Below are positions 1 to 8,261 of a stretch of 22,881 nt of DNA, piece after piece (within the stretch, counting starts at the first letter, position 1; every line of letters starts with the position of its first letter). The notes below the pieces were generated by a model. That model searched no databases. It saw only the letters and a program-made list of their open reading frames with translations, and was not told where the DNA came from. The stretch lies in NCBI GenBank assembly GCA_019416425.1, contig DXXK01000005.1, forward strand, positions 1 through 22,881, given 5' to 3'. The position numbers and the translations under genes were made by a program. Source of the stretch: Bacteroidales bacterium (GTDB lineage: Bacteria > Bacteroidota > Bacteroidia > Bacteroidales > Muribaculaceae).

Positions 1-19
1 CAATAATATATAAGGAAAC

Positions 20-1567
20 ATGAATGGAAAACTCATTGCGGCCGCGTTGATGGTGGCTGCAGGAATGACCGCTGTGCCGTCGTGGGCCGACAGCGTTACG
101 CTGCAGATGGACCAGGTGAATCCCGATGCAGTGATCTATCCCGAGATCTACGGACAGTTCGCCGAGCACTTAGGAAGCTGTATCTACGGCGGCCTGTGGG
201 TAGGGAAGGACTCGCAGATACCCAACACCGATGGCTATCGCACGGATGTGCTACAAGCTCTAAAGGAACTACAGGTACCGGTGATGCGCTGGCCGGGAGG
301 CTGCTTCGCCGACGAGTATCACTGGCGTGACGGCATCGGTCCGCAGAAGGACCGTCCCACGCAGGTCAACAACAACTGGGGAGGAACGGTGGAGGACAAC
401 TCCTTCGGTACACACGAATTCTTCAACTTGTGCGAGCTGATAGGCTGCGAGCCTTACCTGAGCGGCAATGTCGGTTCCGGCACGGTTCAGGAACTGGCGC
501 AGTGGGTGGAGTACATCACCGCCGACAACGGCCCGATGGCCAAACTACGGAAAGAAAACGGCCGCGAGGAACCCTGGAAACTAAAATACATCGGTGTCGG
601 CAATGAATGCTGGGGCTGCGGAGGCAATTTCCTGCCCGAATACTATGCCGACGTATACCGCCGTTACCAGACCTACTGCCGCGACTACAACGGCAACAAG
701 CTGTACAAGATCGCTTCCGGAGCGAGCGACTACGACTGGAACTGGACCGATGTGATGATGAAGAAGGCCGCCGGGCATATGAACGGCATCTCGCTCCATT
801 ACTACACGGTGACAGGATGGAGCGGTTCCAAGGGAGCCGCTACGGTATTCGAGCCAAAGGATTACTACTGGACAATGGGCAAATGTCTGGAGATAGAGGA
901 TGTGATCAACCATCACGCCCAGATCATGGACAAGTATGACGCCAGGAAGCGAGTGGGACTGATGGTGGACGAATGGGGCACATGGTGGGACACCGAGCCT
1001 GGTACCAATCCCGGACACCTGTTCCAGCAGAACACCATGCGCGACGCAATGGTGGCCGCACTGTCGCTGAACGTGTTCCAACGCCATACCGACCGAGTGC
1101 GCATGGCCAACATAGCACAGGTGGCAAACGTGCTGCAAGCAATGGTGCTGACCAAGGGCGACCAGATGGTCAAGACTCCCACTTACTATGTATTCAAGAT
1201 GTATATTCCGCACATGGGCGCAACTCCCATACCTCTTGATGTGGCGACAACAACCTTTCAGGCCAGCGACAAATGGAATGTCGAGACACTGCAGGCAACT
1301 GCTTCAAAGAAGGACGGCAAGGTGACGGTATCGCTGACAAACCTGGATCTGGACAAACCGATGAAGGTTGAGCTTAACACGGGACTGAAAAAGGTAAAGA
1401 GCATCAACGGCCAGATTCTGACATGCAAGAACATCACGGATTTCAATGACTTCGGTCAACAGGAGAAGGTGACCCTGACGGATTTCAAGGATGCCAAGCC
1501 AGGCAAGAACGGAACCGTCATGATCAAACTTCCGGCCAAGTCCATCGTCACATTGACAATGGAGTAA
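20..1567 (+). CDS. Secreted GH51 alpha-L-arabinofuranosidase (short form)
   Basis: This is a retaining exo-enzyme that removes alpha-L-arabinofuranosyl side groups from arabinan, arabinoxylan or arabinogalactan fragments. The 515-residue product begins with a Sec signal peptide (hydrophobic residues 4-19, likely cleavage near SWA-DS at 23/24), so it should act in the periplasm or at the surface. A (beta/alpha)8 barrel fills roughly residues 35-340, with the family blocks RWPGGCF (90-96), GVGNECWG (192-199; E196 is the expected acid/base) and VDEWGTWW (316-323; E318 is the expected nucleophile). Residues from about 345 form the usual C-terminal beta-sandwich. The length matches the compact bacterial GH51 type without an N-terminal carbohydrate-binding domain. 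The ATG at 20 follows AAGGAA and gives a clean signal peptide. The upstream promoter lies outside the window. The last 20 bp overlap the 3' end of the opposing nikO gene. Confidence 0.93.
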   Translation: MNGKLIAAALMVAAGMTAVPSWADSVTLQMDQVNPDAVIYPEIYGQFAEHLGSCIYGGLWVGKDSQIPNTDGYRTDVLQALKELQVPVMRWPGGCFADEYHWRDGIGPQKDRPTQVNNNWGGTVEDNSFGTHEFFNLCELIGCEPYLSGNVGSGTVQELAQWVEYITADNGPMAKLRKENGREEPWKLKYIGVGNECWGCGGNFLPEYYADVYRRYQTYCRDYNGNKLYKIASGASDYDWNWTDVMMKKAAGHMNGISLHYYTVTGWSGSKGAATVFEPKDYYWTMGKCLEIEDVINHHAQIMDKYDARKRVGLMVDEWGTWWDTEPGTNPGHLFQQNTMRDAMVAALSLNVFQRHTDRVRMANIAQVANVLQAMVLTKGDQMVKTPTYYVFKMYIPHMGATPIPLDVATTTFQASDKWNVETLQATASKKDGKVTVSLTNLDLDKPMKVELNTGLKKVKSINGQILTCKNITDFNDFGQQEKVTLTDFKDAKPGKNGTVMIKLPAKSIVTLTME

Positions 1568-2270
1568 GCTGGCAGCGCCGCAAGATATCGGAATCGCGAA
1601 GCAGATTCTCAGTCCTGCCGTCCCAGACCACCCTGCCTTCGGATATAATGACGCTTCGGGGACACAACGAGGCCGCCAAAGCGAGATCGTGTGTGGCGAT
1701 CAGACACGTGTGCGAGAACCGGTTCAAGACTTCCACCAACTGGTGTTGACCCAGAGCATCCAGCCCGGACGTGGGTTCATCGAGGAGAAGTATGGATGGT
1801 TCCATGGAGAGCACCGTGGAGATCGCCACCCGTTTTTTCTGTCCTCCCGACAGTGTAGCGGGTGAACGCCGCGCCAGATCCTCAGCACCGACAGCGGTCA
1901 GGCTGTTGACTACGCGACGGTCTACCTCCTCTTTAGGCAAGCGCATGTTCATGGGTCCGAAAGCCACATCCTCCTCCACAGTCGGCATAAACAGCTGGTC
2001 GTCGGAATTCTGGAAAACGAATCCCACAGTCTGCCGGATCAACGGCAGTGTCTTCTTGGTTATGGGAACATCTCCTATATTAACCTCGCCTGATGTTGCC
2101 ATCATCATTCCGGCGGTTAGCATCATCAATGTCGATTTACCGGCACCGTTCAGTCCTAACAGAGCGACTTTCTCGCCATGGGTCACACGGAACGAGATGC
2201 CGTGTAAAACCTCATCTGATTCCGGGTAGCTGAAATGCACATCGGTGTACTGTATATAATGATGACTCAT
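1548..2270 (-). CDS. nikO: ECF-type nickel transporter ATPase NikO/CbiO
   Basis: This cytoplasmic ATP-binding subunit powers an energy-coupling-factor transporter; the urease context points to Ni2+ as substrate. The 240-residue protein carries every ABC ATPase motif: Walker A GLNGAGKST (39-47), Q-loop glutamine at 87 (FQNSDDQLF, typical of CbiO/EcfA proteins), signature LSGGQ (140-144), Walker B ILLLDE (160-165) and the switch histidine in THD (H194). It should pair with the membrane protein NikQ encoded 16 bp upstream. It is the last gene of the urease/nickel operon. Its stop codon lies inside the 3' end of the convergent GH51 gene, so any terminator for the operon must lie within or beyond that gene. 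The sequence alone cannot separate Ni from Co; the cobalt reading (cbiO) is less likely because no cobalamin gene is nearby. Confidence 0.88.
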   Translation of the reverse strand: MSHHYIQYTDVHFSYPESDEVLHGISFRVTHGEKVALLGLNGAGKSTLMMLTAGMMMATSGEVNIGDVPITKKTLPLIRQTVGFVFQNSDDQLFMPTVEEDVAFGPMNMRLPKEEVDRRVVNSLTAVGAEDLARRSPATLSGGQKKRVAISTVLSMEPSILLLDEPTSGLDALGQHQLVEVLNRFSHTCLIATHDLALAASLCPRSVIISEGRVVWDGRTENLLRDSDILRRCQLTPLSM

Positions 2271-2286
2271 GATTCAATCGGTTTAT

Positions 2287-3069
2287 TTAAAACAGAAGCT
2301 GAGGATTGAGGAACCGCAAAAGCAATATGACTATTGTCCATGCCGCAAGATAAACGGTATCGGCAAGTGTCCAGCGGCGGGGATGCATGCAGTAGTCAGG
2401 CATAGTTCCGTTGAACCCGCGCAACAGCATAGCCAGATGGATACGCTGAGCCCGGTCTACCGAACGGAGAAACAGCTGGCCGATCATAGGACCCCACATC
2501 TTCAGGTCCATGACCTTACGGCCATAACCGCGAGCCTCGCGGGCACGAAGCATGTTCTGAGCTTCCTGCATCAAGACGCCGCAGTAGCGGTAGACCGTTT
2601 CCAGCTGTGTGGTTAGAAACGACGGCATATAAAGCCGACGCATTGCCCGGCACATACCAATGAATCCGCAACTCTCCGTCAGCAACAGCAAAGCCTGGAC
2701 GGCATACAGACCACGTACGATGATGCTGATGAATGTCAGCCAGCCGTGACTGATCTCAAGATTGCCAAACCGCATACCCTTACCATGGTCGAACCAGGGA
2801 TTGAATATGCCTATCACCACAATCAGAGGCAATACAAGAAGGGACTTGGAAAAAATACGACCGAACCGAATTCCGGCCAGCGCCGCTCCGACCACAGGAT
2901 AGATGCCGAACCATATCAATCCGGAGAGATTGTCGAGAGGCATAGTGAGAAGCACCACAAGATAAAGGACGGTCACGACAAGCAAAGCGCGCGGATCGCG
3001 GACAGAATCCTCCGTCTCCGACACTGCGCGTGTGTATGTGCGGATTCCCTTATCAAGCTTATTCTCCAT
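2287..3069 (-). CDS. nikQ: ECF-type nickel transporter transmembrane subunit NikQ/CbiQ
   Basis: This 260-residue integral membrane protein is the EcfT-type component linking the ATPase NikO to the substrate-binding subunit NikM. It has about five hydrophobic segments (around residues 28-44, 50-66, 74-90, 110-132 and 238-258). Its long cytoplasmic region holds the paired coupling-helix motifs of the family: an Ala-Arg-Gly element at AREARGYG (176-183) and a second Leu-Arg-Gly element at LLRGF (215-219). It lies 28 bp downstream of nikMN and 16 bp upstream of nikO, the standard M-Q-O order. The ATG at 3069 precedes a charged N-terminal tail and a first membrane helix, so no alternative start is needed. 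Nickel rather than cobalt is inferred from linkage to urease. Confidence 0.86.
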   Translation of the reverse strand: MENKLDKGIRTYTRAVSETEDSVRDPRALLVVTVLYLVVLLTMPLDNLSGLIWFGIYPVVGAALAGIRFGRIFSKSLLVLPLIVVIGIFNPWFDHGKGMRFGNLEISHGWLTFISIIVRGLYAVQALLLLTESCGFIGMCRAMRRLYMPSFLTTQLETVYRYCGVLMQEAQNMLRAREARGYGRKVMDLKMWGPMIGQLFLRSVDRAQRIHLAMLLRGFNGTMPDYCMHPRRWTLADTVYLAAWTIVILLLRFLNPQLLF

Positions 3070-3097
3070 TATAAGATTGCGCTACGCCAGAATCCTC

Positions 3098-4072
3098 TTA
3101 TTTATGCACTGGAACCTTGACTGTTTTCTTGCGAAGAGTCAATAGGGAAGTGAGGCCCCACAGAAGACCAAGAACGATGACACCTCCGACTATGCCGGCG
3201 AGTGAGTTGTCGTAATCAGGCATGAATGACGTAGCATTCTGGATTGACTGTGCACCGGCTGCCATGGTATTGGCCGTCGACAGCTCTGTTGATCCGGTCA
3301 AAGACTGGATTGACCATTCAAGGCCATCGGGATTGGAACTTGCGATAGCTGCGAGTACAGTACCAACAATCGCGGCACAAATCGCGAATCCCCAAATCAT
3401 TTTCTTTGTAGATACTTTCTCGTCAGGACCTTCCTCACTAGTCAGCATGGCCGGACGAGTCTTCTGGACGAAATAGAGAACGAACCCGGTAGCGATACCC
3501 TCGCCGAACCCTATGGCCAGATGTATCGGGAGCATCAGCCATAGAAAATCAAGAACAGGAAGCGCAGTGATACCGGACATTTCCGTTTCTCCTACAACGC
3601 ACAGGGCGCCCAATTCAAGCCCGACCACGCAGGCCAGCGACGAGACACCGATGATTTTCCACGGCTTAGCGGGGAATCTGAGCAAAGGCCGGAATATGAG
3701 AGGATATGCAACAAGAGTCGACAAAGCTCCCATGTTGATGATGTTGCATCCCAACGCCATCAGGCCACCGTCGGCGAAAGCCAGACACTGAATCACCAAT
3801 ACGGAGGCCAAGGTAAGGAACCCGGCCCATGGACCCAATATGGATGCCAGCAGGACTCCGCCGACTATATGGCCGCTGGACCCCGTTCCGGGAATCGAGA
3901 AGTTCACCATCTGAGCCGCGAACACGAATGCCCCCATTACTCCCATCATTGCCGGATTCACCTTATCCGGATTCTTTTTGATCCGATATCCCGCCACGCC
4001 AAGCAATACAGCCGCGATACCCGCGCCTGCCAAAGCCACCGGAGTGGAAAGAAGTGCGTCTGCCATGTGCAT
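3098..4072 (-). CDS. nikM: Nickel-binding ECF S-component NikM fused to NikN
   Basis: This is the substrate-capturing membrane subunit of the nickel ECF transporter. The protein begins Met-His-Met: in solved NikM/CbiM proteins the free N-terminus, His2 and a histidine near residue 67 coordinate the metal, and here both His2 and H68 (in SSGHIVGG) are present. That fixes the start at 4072, because any other start would bury the metal ligand. Residues 1 to about 205 are the CbiM/NikM domain, including GLELGA (151-156) and the block around H184 and G191. After a soluble linker (about 206-222) come two more membrane helices around a PDGLEW motif (248-253), characteristic of NikN/CbiN. The 324-residue protein is therefore an M-N fusion, so no separate small NikN is needed. 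The gene lies 50 bp after the MFS gene. Confidence 0.9.
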   Translation of the reverse strand: MHMADALLSTPVALAGAGIAAVLLGVAGYRIKKNPDKVNPAMMGVMGAFVFAAQMVNFSIPGTGSSGHIVGGVLLASILGPWAGFLTLASVLVIQCLAFADGGLMALGCNIINMGALSTLVAYPLIFRPLLRFPAKPWKIIGVSSLACVVGLELGALCVVGETEMSGITALPVLDFLWLMLPIHLAIGFGEGIATGFVLYFVQKTRPAMLTSEEGPDEKVSTKKMIWGFAICAAIVGTVLAAIASSNPDGLEWSIQSLTGSTELSTANTMAAGAQSIQNATSFMPDYDNSLAGIVGGVIVLGLLWGLTSLLTLRKKTVKVPVHK

Positions 4073-4122
4073 AATCCAATATCTTTAATTAACCTTAATG
4101 TTCTTGATGTTTTAACAATCGC

Positions 4123-5514
4123 TCACAACTTTTGTTGAGAGCGGGGCAATACAATCCTGCCGAATATCGCCGAGACTATCATGCCGAGAACGCCCACCGA
4201 GATGCAGAATATCAGCACGGCCGTCATGCCGCCGTAGTCAAGGACGATAGGCATAAGGAAAACTCCCAAAATAGCGCCGACCTTGCCGATCATGGCCGCG
4301 AGTCCGGAGCCTGCCCCTCGGTCATCGACATCATAGATCTGCGACGGTATGATGAAAGTCACCAAGTGAGGACCAGCATTCAGGGCAACCTCGAATGTAA
4401 GGAATCCGATAATCGAGACCCATACAGGCCACTTAAGCAGATACGCCGCCATGACCAGACCCACGCCAAAAGAATAGAACAGGAAACCCCACATCAGCAT
4501 ACCGACATGATAAACGCGGCGTATTATGAGCAGTCCCAACACGAATCCAGGAAGGATGAAGCAGTTGATGACTGTCGACAGCTCGACGGAGTTCAGGATT
4601 TTGGCCATGCCGGTAGCATTTGTCTTGTCGATGCCGAGCGCCATGACCAGTACGGGGAGGAACACACCGATACCATACACGCCGACACCCTCACAGGCCC
4701 ATGGGATACCGCTGAACACCACCTTTTTCCAATTTCCGTTGCGGATCATGTCGGCCCACGATGCGGAAGAACCGGATGCTTTCTTGATTTCCGAAGGCAA
4801 AACCTCAGCCTTTGGCCCGAAGAAGAACTTAGCAGCTTTCTGCGCATCGGCATCTCGACCATGATCCATAAGCCATTTTGGAGAATCAGGATATCTGAGT
4901 CTAAATAGGAATGTAGCAACGCCAAGCACCGTAATCAACAGCATAAGCCAACGCCAGATCTCGGGATCCATATGCGAACGGATAATGAAATAACTGCAGA
5001 GAGAGACTCCGATGAATCCCAGTGAACATGTTGCCTTGGCCATGCCAACCATGAACAGACTCCATCTGCGAGGCATAAGTTCGGAGATGTAATCGGAATC
5101 CAGTGAGTATCCTCCGCCCACTCCGAATCCGACTATAAACAGCCCCACCGTCAGACAAGCGGCATCAGGAAACAGGAAAGGCACAAGTGAGCCTATGGTT
5201 ATCAAGACAGGGCAAAGTCTGAACAGAAAGGCGTAACCTTTCTCATCGCTGATTTTACCCAATGACAATGAACCGGTAGCGATACCAAGCAATCCGGAAG
5301 CACCGACCACACCCTGCATGAACGAGGATAACGAATGATGATCGATAATCAGAATCATCGGAAGGACTATGCCAACCAGTGCGGACATGGCCGTGCCGAT
5401 GACCTGCTCCATGCTGCATACCGCCAGAACGGCATAGTGAGCAGGGGTGAGCTTCATGTCGGATATCGGCACCTGGCCTGAGGCCTCATCATTATTCGGA
5501 ATCGTATGTTTCAT
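4123..5514 (-). CDS. MFS transporter within the urease/nickel operon (substrate unknown)
   Basis: This 463-residue protein belongs to the major facilitator superfamily. About 12 hydrophobic segments are visible, with a soluble central loop (roughly residues 205-250) between the two six-helix halves. The loop after helix 2 carries a degenerate form of the MFS signature (GKISDEKG), and the second half has DDRGAGSG, like the sugar/organic-acid porter branch. It sits 5 bp after the urea channel and 50 bp before nikMN, so it is almost certainly co-transcribed with urease. I cannot assign a substrate. Candidates are urea or a urea-yielding compound (allantoate, ureide), a metal-chelate or organic-acid complex of nickel, or export of a by-product. 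Only the superfamily call is secure; any link to urease rests on position. Confidence 0.85.
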   Translation of the reverse strand: MKHTIPNNDEASGQVPISDMKLTPAHYAVLAVCSMEQVIGTAMSALVGIVLPMILIIDHHSLSSFMQGVVGASGLLGIATGSLSLGKISDEKGYAFLFRLCPVLITIGSLVPFLFPDAACLTVGLFIVGFGVGGGYSLDSDYISELMPRRWSLFMVGMAKATCSLGFIGVSLCSYFIIRSHMDPEIWRWLMLLITVLGVATFLFRLRYPDSPKWLMDHGRDADAQKAAKFFFGPKAEVLPSEIKKASGSSASWADMIRNGNWKKVVFSGIPWACEGVGVYGIGVFLPVLVMALGIDKTNATGMAKILNSVELSTVINCFILPGFVLGLLIIRRVYHVGMLMWGFLFYSFGVGLVMAAYLLKWPVWVSIIGFLTFEVALNAGPHLVTFIIPSQIYDVDDRGAGSGLAAMIGKVGAILGVFLMPIVLDYGGMTAVLIFCISVGVLGMIVSAIFGRIVLPRSQQKL

Positions 5515-5519
5515 TGTTT

Positions 5520-6575
5520 TTATTTAAAGATTTGCTTTCGGCTCTCGAGGTCATGCTGCCAATCCGACATATCGGGATTGAAGCGGTCGTCGAGTTTGAT
5601 TCGCGGCAACAGCAGCAACCAAGTTGCAATGCAGAAGGGTCCGGTCAACGTAGCCATTCCCCAGGGCGCGAAGAAAGCATTCATTCCGGCCTGAATAAAG
5701 ACAGTGAGGATGACCCCGAAGGATGTCCATATGGCACCGATCCAGCTGGGCTTATAGAAGGTCGCACCGACGGCGATACCGGTCAGGACCGCACTGAATC
5801 CATAAAGTCCAGAATCGATGGACACTCCACCGGCCTGGAATACTATGGCTGTAGCCAATGACAATGCAGAAGCGACGCATGCCCAAATACACGCGAACTT
5901 GTCGCTGACGGCCAAAGCCACGATAAAGAAGATTCCCGTGACCCATGAATCGATCAGGAAGACCTGCGATATGTTCTTCAACCACGCCTTGACCAGGAGT
6001 CCGAAGGTGTAGTCCTCGTGAGAATGGATTGCAAACTCCAGGCTCGGTACATCCATACCGGTAGATGGCAGACCTTTCATCTCTCGCGCGCACAGCAGAA
6101 AGAACCATGTCATGAACACGAAGGGGAATGTCAGGGAATTGATATGCCAGGGTGCCATTACATTGTTGAAACCTCGCCTGACCCATGTTGTCATCATGGC
6201 GCATATCAGCAAGCCAGCCCACATCATCCAGGTGTTTCCCAGGAAAGTAGGAAAGGCGCAACCGACAAGGGTGCCGTTGAAACCCCACAAACCCTGCTTG
6301 CCGTCCGACACGGCGCATCCGCGGTTACGGGTTATATATCCTGCAAATGAAGATGCGGCACATCCTGTGAGGGCACCCCAGGCAACAAGGCCGTTGCCTT
6401 CGGCATACGCGCCCCAGACGATGCCTATAAGAAACAGAAAGCCCGTCCAGGCGTTGCATTGGAACATTACCTGTCCGATGCCACGGAAAAAACTCTTGGC
6501 CGTGGTAACCAGCCATTCAGGAAATTTGCTTTCAAGTTTCTCGCCAATTGCAGCGAGTTTTGTCGTATTTTCCAT
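5520..6575 (-). CDS. UT-family urea channel
   Basis: This inner-membrane urea transporter belongs to the UT-A/UT-B/bacterial UT family and would admit urea passively for the cytoplasmic urease. The internal two-fold repeat expected of the family is visible: GLWGFNGTLVG (95-105) and GLYGFSAVLTG (256-266) are the paired pore motifs. Each is followed by a matching helix block (APWHINSLTFPF and APWGMATLTGPF). About ten hydrophobic segments are present. I place the start at the ATG at 6575 (351 residues), not at the upstream GTG at 6605, because the longer form would run into ureD and adds no membrane or conserved sequence. The GTG version (361 residues) remains possible. The gene lies 20 bp after ureD and 5 bp before the MFS gene. 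A hydrophilic N-terminal stretch of about 30 residues precedes the first helix. Confidence 0.9.
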   Translation of the reverse strand: MENTTKLAAIGEKLESKFPEWLVTTAKSFFRGIGQVMFQCNAWTGFLFLIGIVWGAYAEGNGLVAWGALTGCAASSFAGYITRNRGCAVSDGKQGLWGFNGTLVGCAFPTFLGNTWMMWAGLLICAMMTTWVRRGFNNVMAPWHINSLTFPFVFMTWFFLLCAREMKGLPSTGMDVPSLEFAIHSHEDYTFGLLVKAWLKNISQVFLIDSWVTGIFFIVALAVSDKFACIWACVASALSLATAIVFQAGGVSIDSGLYGFSAVLTGIAVGATFYKPSWIGAIWTSFGVILTVFIQAGMNAFFAPWGMATLTGPFCIATWLLLLPRIKLDDRFNPDMSDWQHDLESRKQIFK

Positions 6576-6595
6576 AGTCCATAGTGTTTTAACGG

Positions 6596-7540
6596 TCAGC
6601 GCCACGGAAATTCCTCGGGAATGGGGACACCTTTGACTGCCTGTCTTACTTTAGAACAAAATTCCCTTACGATTTTCTTCACCGGACCTGCCTCTTTGCC
6701 CAAAACCTTGAAGAGGAGACCAGCCTCGTTTGGCAGATGCGTGATTCCAGCAGCGGTATGGTTCTTGCGGTCGATGAACGGCTCATAAGTATCGTATATG
6801 ACTTTTGCCTTGTCAGGCGGAGTGCAGACAACGACATTGGCGAAGACATCATATTCACCCATTATGCCCATGTCGCGGATGCGCTCCATGTGCGGCGAGA
6901 TGATGAATTTCTCGCGGAACAGCTGCTCGCCAGCAGGACGCTCGCCGTGAGTGCAGACAGAGAGGATGTCGAATTTGAACAGTTCGTCGTTGTGGTATTT
7001 CCGACCGCCCATGTAGATCTCGGCGTACGCTACGGTGGCGGTTGGATGGATTATCATGCGGGTGTCGGAGATGAAGCGGGTATTCTCGCACGGGAATGTC
7101 GGTTCAGGAAGGAACTCCAGGTAGGCGTTTTCCTCCAGGACAATGTTCTGGATCATTCCGGCGTAATTATGCTTCATCCTTGCGATCTTGGTTCCTGCTC
7201 CGGTTGAGACGAACGCCATCGCATCCTTGCGTACTGTAATGTCCTGCTGGTAACGGTCACCTTCGATATACTGACCTCCTGACGACAGGATGTAGACGCA
7301 TGGCATGCCCGGGAGTTCCTCGTCGAAGTACAGTTCCTGCTGTACGACAATCGGTACGCGCCGGTCCAGGTCGCGCAGTATCGACTTGCCGGAGCTGTCC
7401 AGCTCGAATCCGAGGCGCAGGTATCCCTTCTTGCCGGGCGCACCCACATACATGGCGGGGGGCTCGTCAAGGTAGGGCTGCATCTCGGGTGCGTGCGAGA
7501 AGTCAACCGGCGGAACTTTGGTTATATAGCGGCTTGTCAT
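6596..7540 (-). CDS. ureD: Urease accessory protein UreD
   Basis: UreD is the scaffold that binds apo-urease and, with UreF and UreG, delivers nickel and CO2 to the active-site lysine. The 314-residue protein shows the family core: SSGGQYIEGDRYQQDI (86-101) matches the conserved Gly-rich/Gly-Asp segment, followed by FVSTGAGTKIARM and, further on, LEFLPEPTFPCENTRF. These lie at the usual relative positions in a mostly beta protein. The start ATG at 7540 overlaps the ureG stop in an ATGA arrangement (7537-7540), implying translational coupling of UreG and UreD, which act in one complex. There is no signal peptide or membrane helix, so it is cytoplasmic. The N-terminal region of about 45 residues before the core is a little longer than in many homologues. 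Confidence 0.93.
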   Translation of the reverse strand: MTSRYITKVPPVDFSHAPEMQPYLDEPPAMYVGAPGKKGYLRLGFELDSSGKSILRDLDRRVPIVVQQELYFDEELPGMPCVYILSSGGQYIEGDRYQQDITVRKDAMAFVSTGAGTKIARMKHNYAGMIQNIVLEENAYLEFLPEPTFPCENTRFISDTRMIIHPTATVAYAEIYMGGRKYHNDELFKFDILSVCTHGERPAGEQLFREKFIISPHMERIRDMGIMGEYDVFANVVVCTPPDKAKVIYDTYEPFIDRKNHTAAGITHLPNEAGLLFKVLGKEAGPVKKIVREFCSKVRQAVKGVPIPEEFPWR

Positions 7541-8208
7541 TTTTCCTCTACGATTATACCCTCGTCGAGTTCACGCACGGGATGGTCCTCAGGTGTGATG
7601 TCGAACAGAGCCATCTTCTTCAGCAGTCCGATCAGCTCGTCGATACCCTCGCCGGTCATCGAGTTGGTGAATACGAATGGTTTGCCCGGACGCATCAGCT
7701 CGCTGTCATGCTTCATGACCTCCAGGCTGGCGTGCACATAAGGCGCCAGATCTGTCTTGTTGATTACAAGTATGTCGCTCTGGCTTATGCCGGGGCCATC
7801 CTTACGGGGAATCTTATCGCCGGCAGCCACATCGATGACGTAGATGAAGAAGTCCACCAGCGCCGGACTGAATGTCAACGTCAGGTTATCACCGCCGCTC
7901 TCGATGAATACAATCTCGGCATCGGGGAACTTGGCCTCCATTTCCTCGACCGCTGCGATGTTCATCGACGGGTCCTCGCGTACCGCGGTATGGGGACATG
8001 CTCCCGTCTCGACTCCGATGATGCGGTCTTCGGCAAGATATCCTTTCAGGGTCTTGCGGACATGCTTGGCATCCTCGGTGGTGACGATGTCGTTGGTGAT
8101 GATCAATACTTTGTACCCCATATCCAGAAGGCGGGGTGTCAATGCCTCTATCAATGCTGTCTTGCCGGAGCCTACCGGGCCTCCGACACCGATTCTGCAG
8201 GTGCTCAT
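7537..8208 (-). CDS. ureG: Urease accessory GTPase UreG
   Basis: UreG is a SIMIBI-class GTPase that couples GTP hydrolysis to nickel insertion into urease. The P-loop GGPVGSGKT lies at residues 9-17. The invariant metal-binding Cys-Pro-His is at 71-73 (VETGACPHTAVRED), where Ni binds at the dimer interface. ESGGDNL (103-109) and the guanine-specificity motif NKTD (150-153) complete the family signature. At 223 residues it is slightly longer than the usual 200-210, the extra being an acidic C-terminal tail ending in Glu-Glu-Lys. It lacks the His-rich N-terminus some UreG proteins carry; the His-rich metal store in this operon is instead on UreE. It is separated from ureF by 53 bp and overlaps ureD. 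Confidence 0.97.
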   Translation of the reverse strand: MSTCRIGVGGPVGSGKTALIEALTPRLLDMGYKVLIITNDIVTTEDAKHVRKTLKGYLAEDRIIGVETGACPHTAVREDPSMNIAAVEEMEAKFPDAEIVFIESGGDNLTLTFSPALVDFFIYVIDVAAGDKIPRKDGPGISQSDILVINKTDLAPYVHASLEVMKHDSELMRPGKPFVFTNSMTGEGIDELIGLLKKMALFDITPEDHPVRELDEGIIVEEK

Positions 8209-8261
8209 AATATGGTAAGTTTACAGGGAGAAAGGTTGTTGTCAATAAATAGTCTATAGTC

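Noticed and set aside
581..1213. Minus-strand open frame of 210 codons inside the first GH51 gene
   Set aside because: Lies across the catalytic core of GH51 and is His/Val-rich without family features.
4132..4908. Plus-strand open frame of 258 codons opposite the MFS gene
   Set aside because: Rich in His, Arg, Asp and Gln with no hydrophobic core or motif, as expected of the complement of membrane-protein codons.
6576..6605. Upstream GTG start for the urea channel
   Set aside because: It would overlap ureD by 10 bp and add ten non-conserved residues; the ATG at 6575 gives a normal N-terminus.
7300..8259. Long plus-strand open frame (319 codons) opposite ureD and ureG
   Set aside because: It is fully antisense to two well-conserved urease genes, has low-complexity Arg/Ser-rich sequence and shows no domain; it is a by-product of their codon usage.
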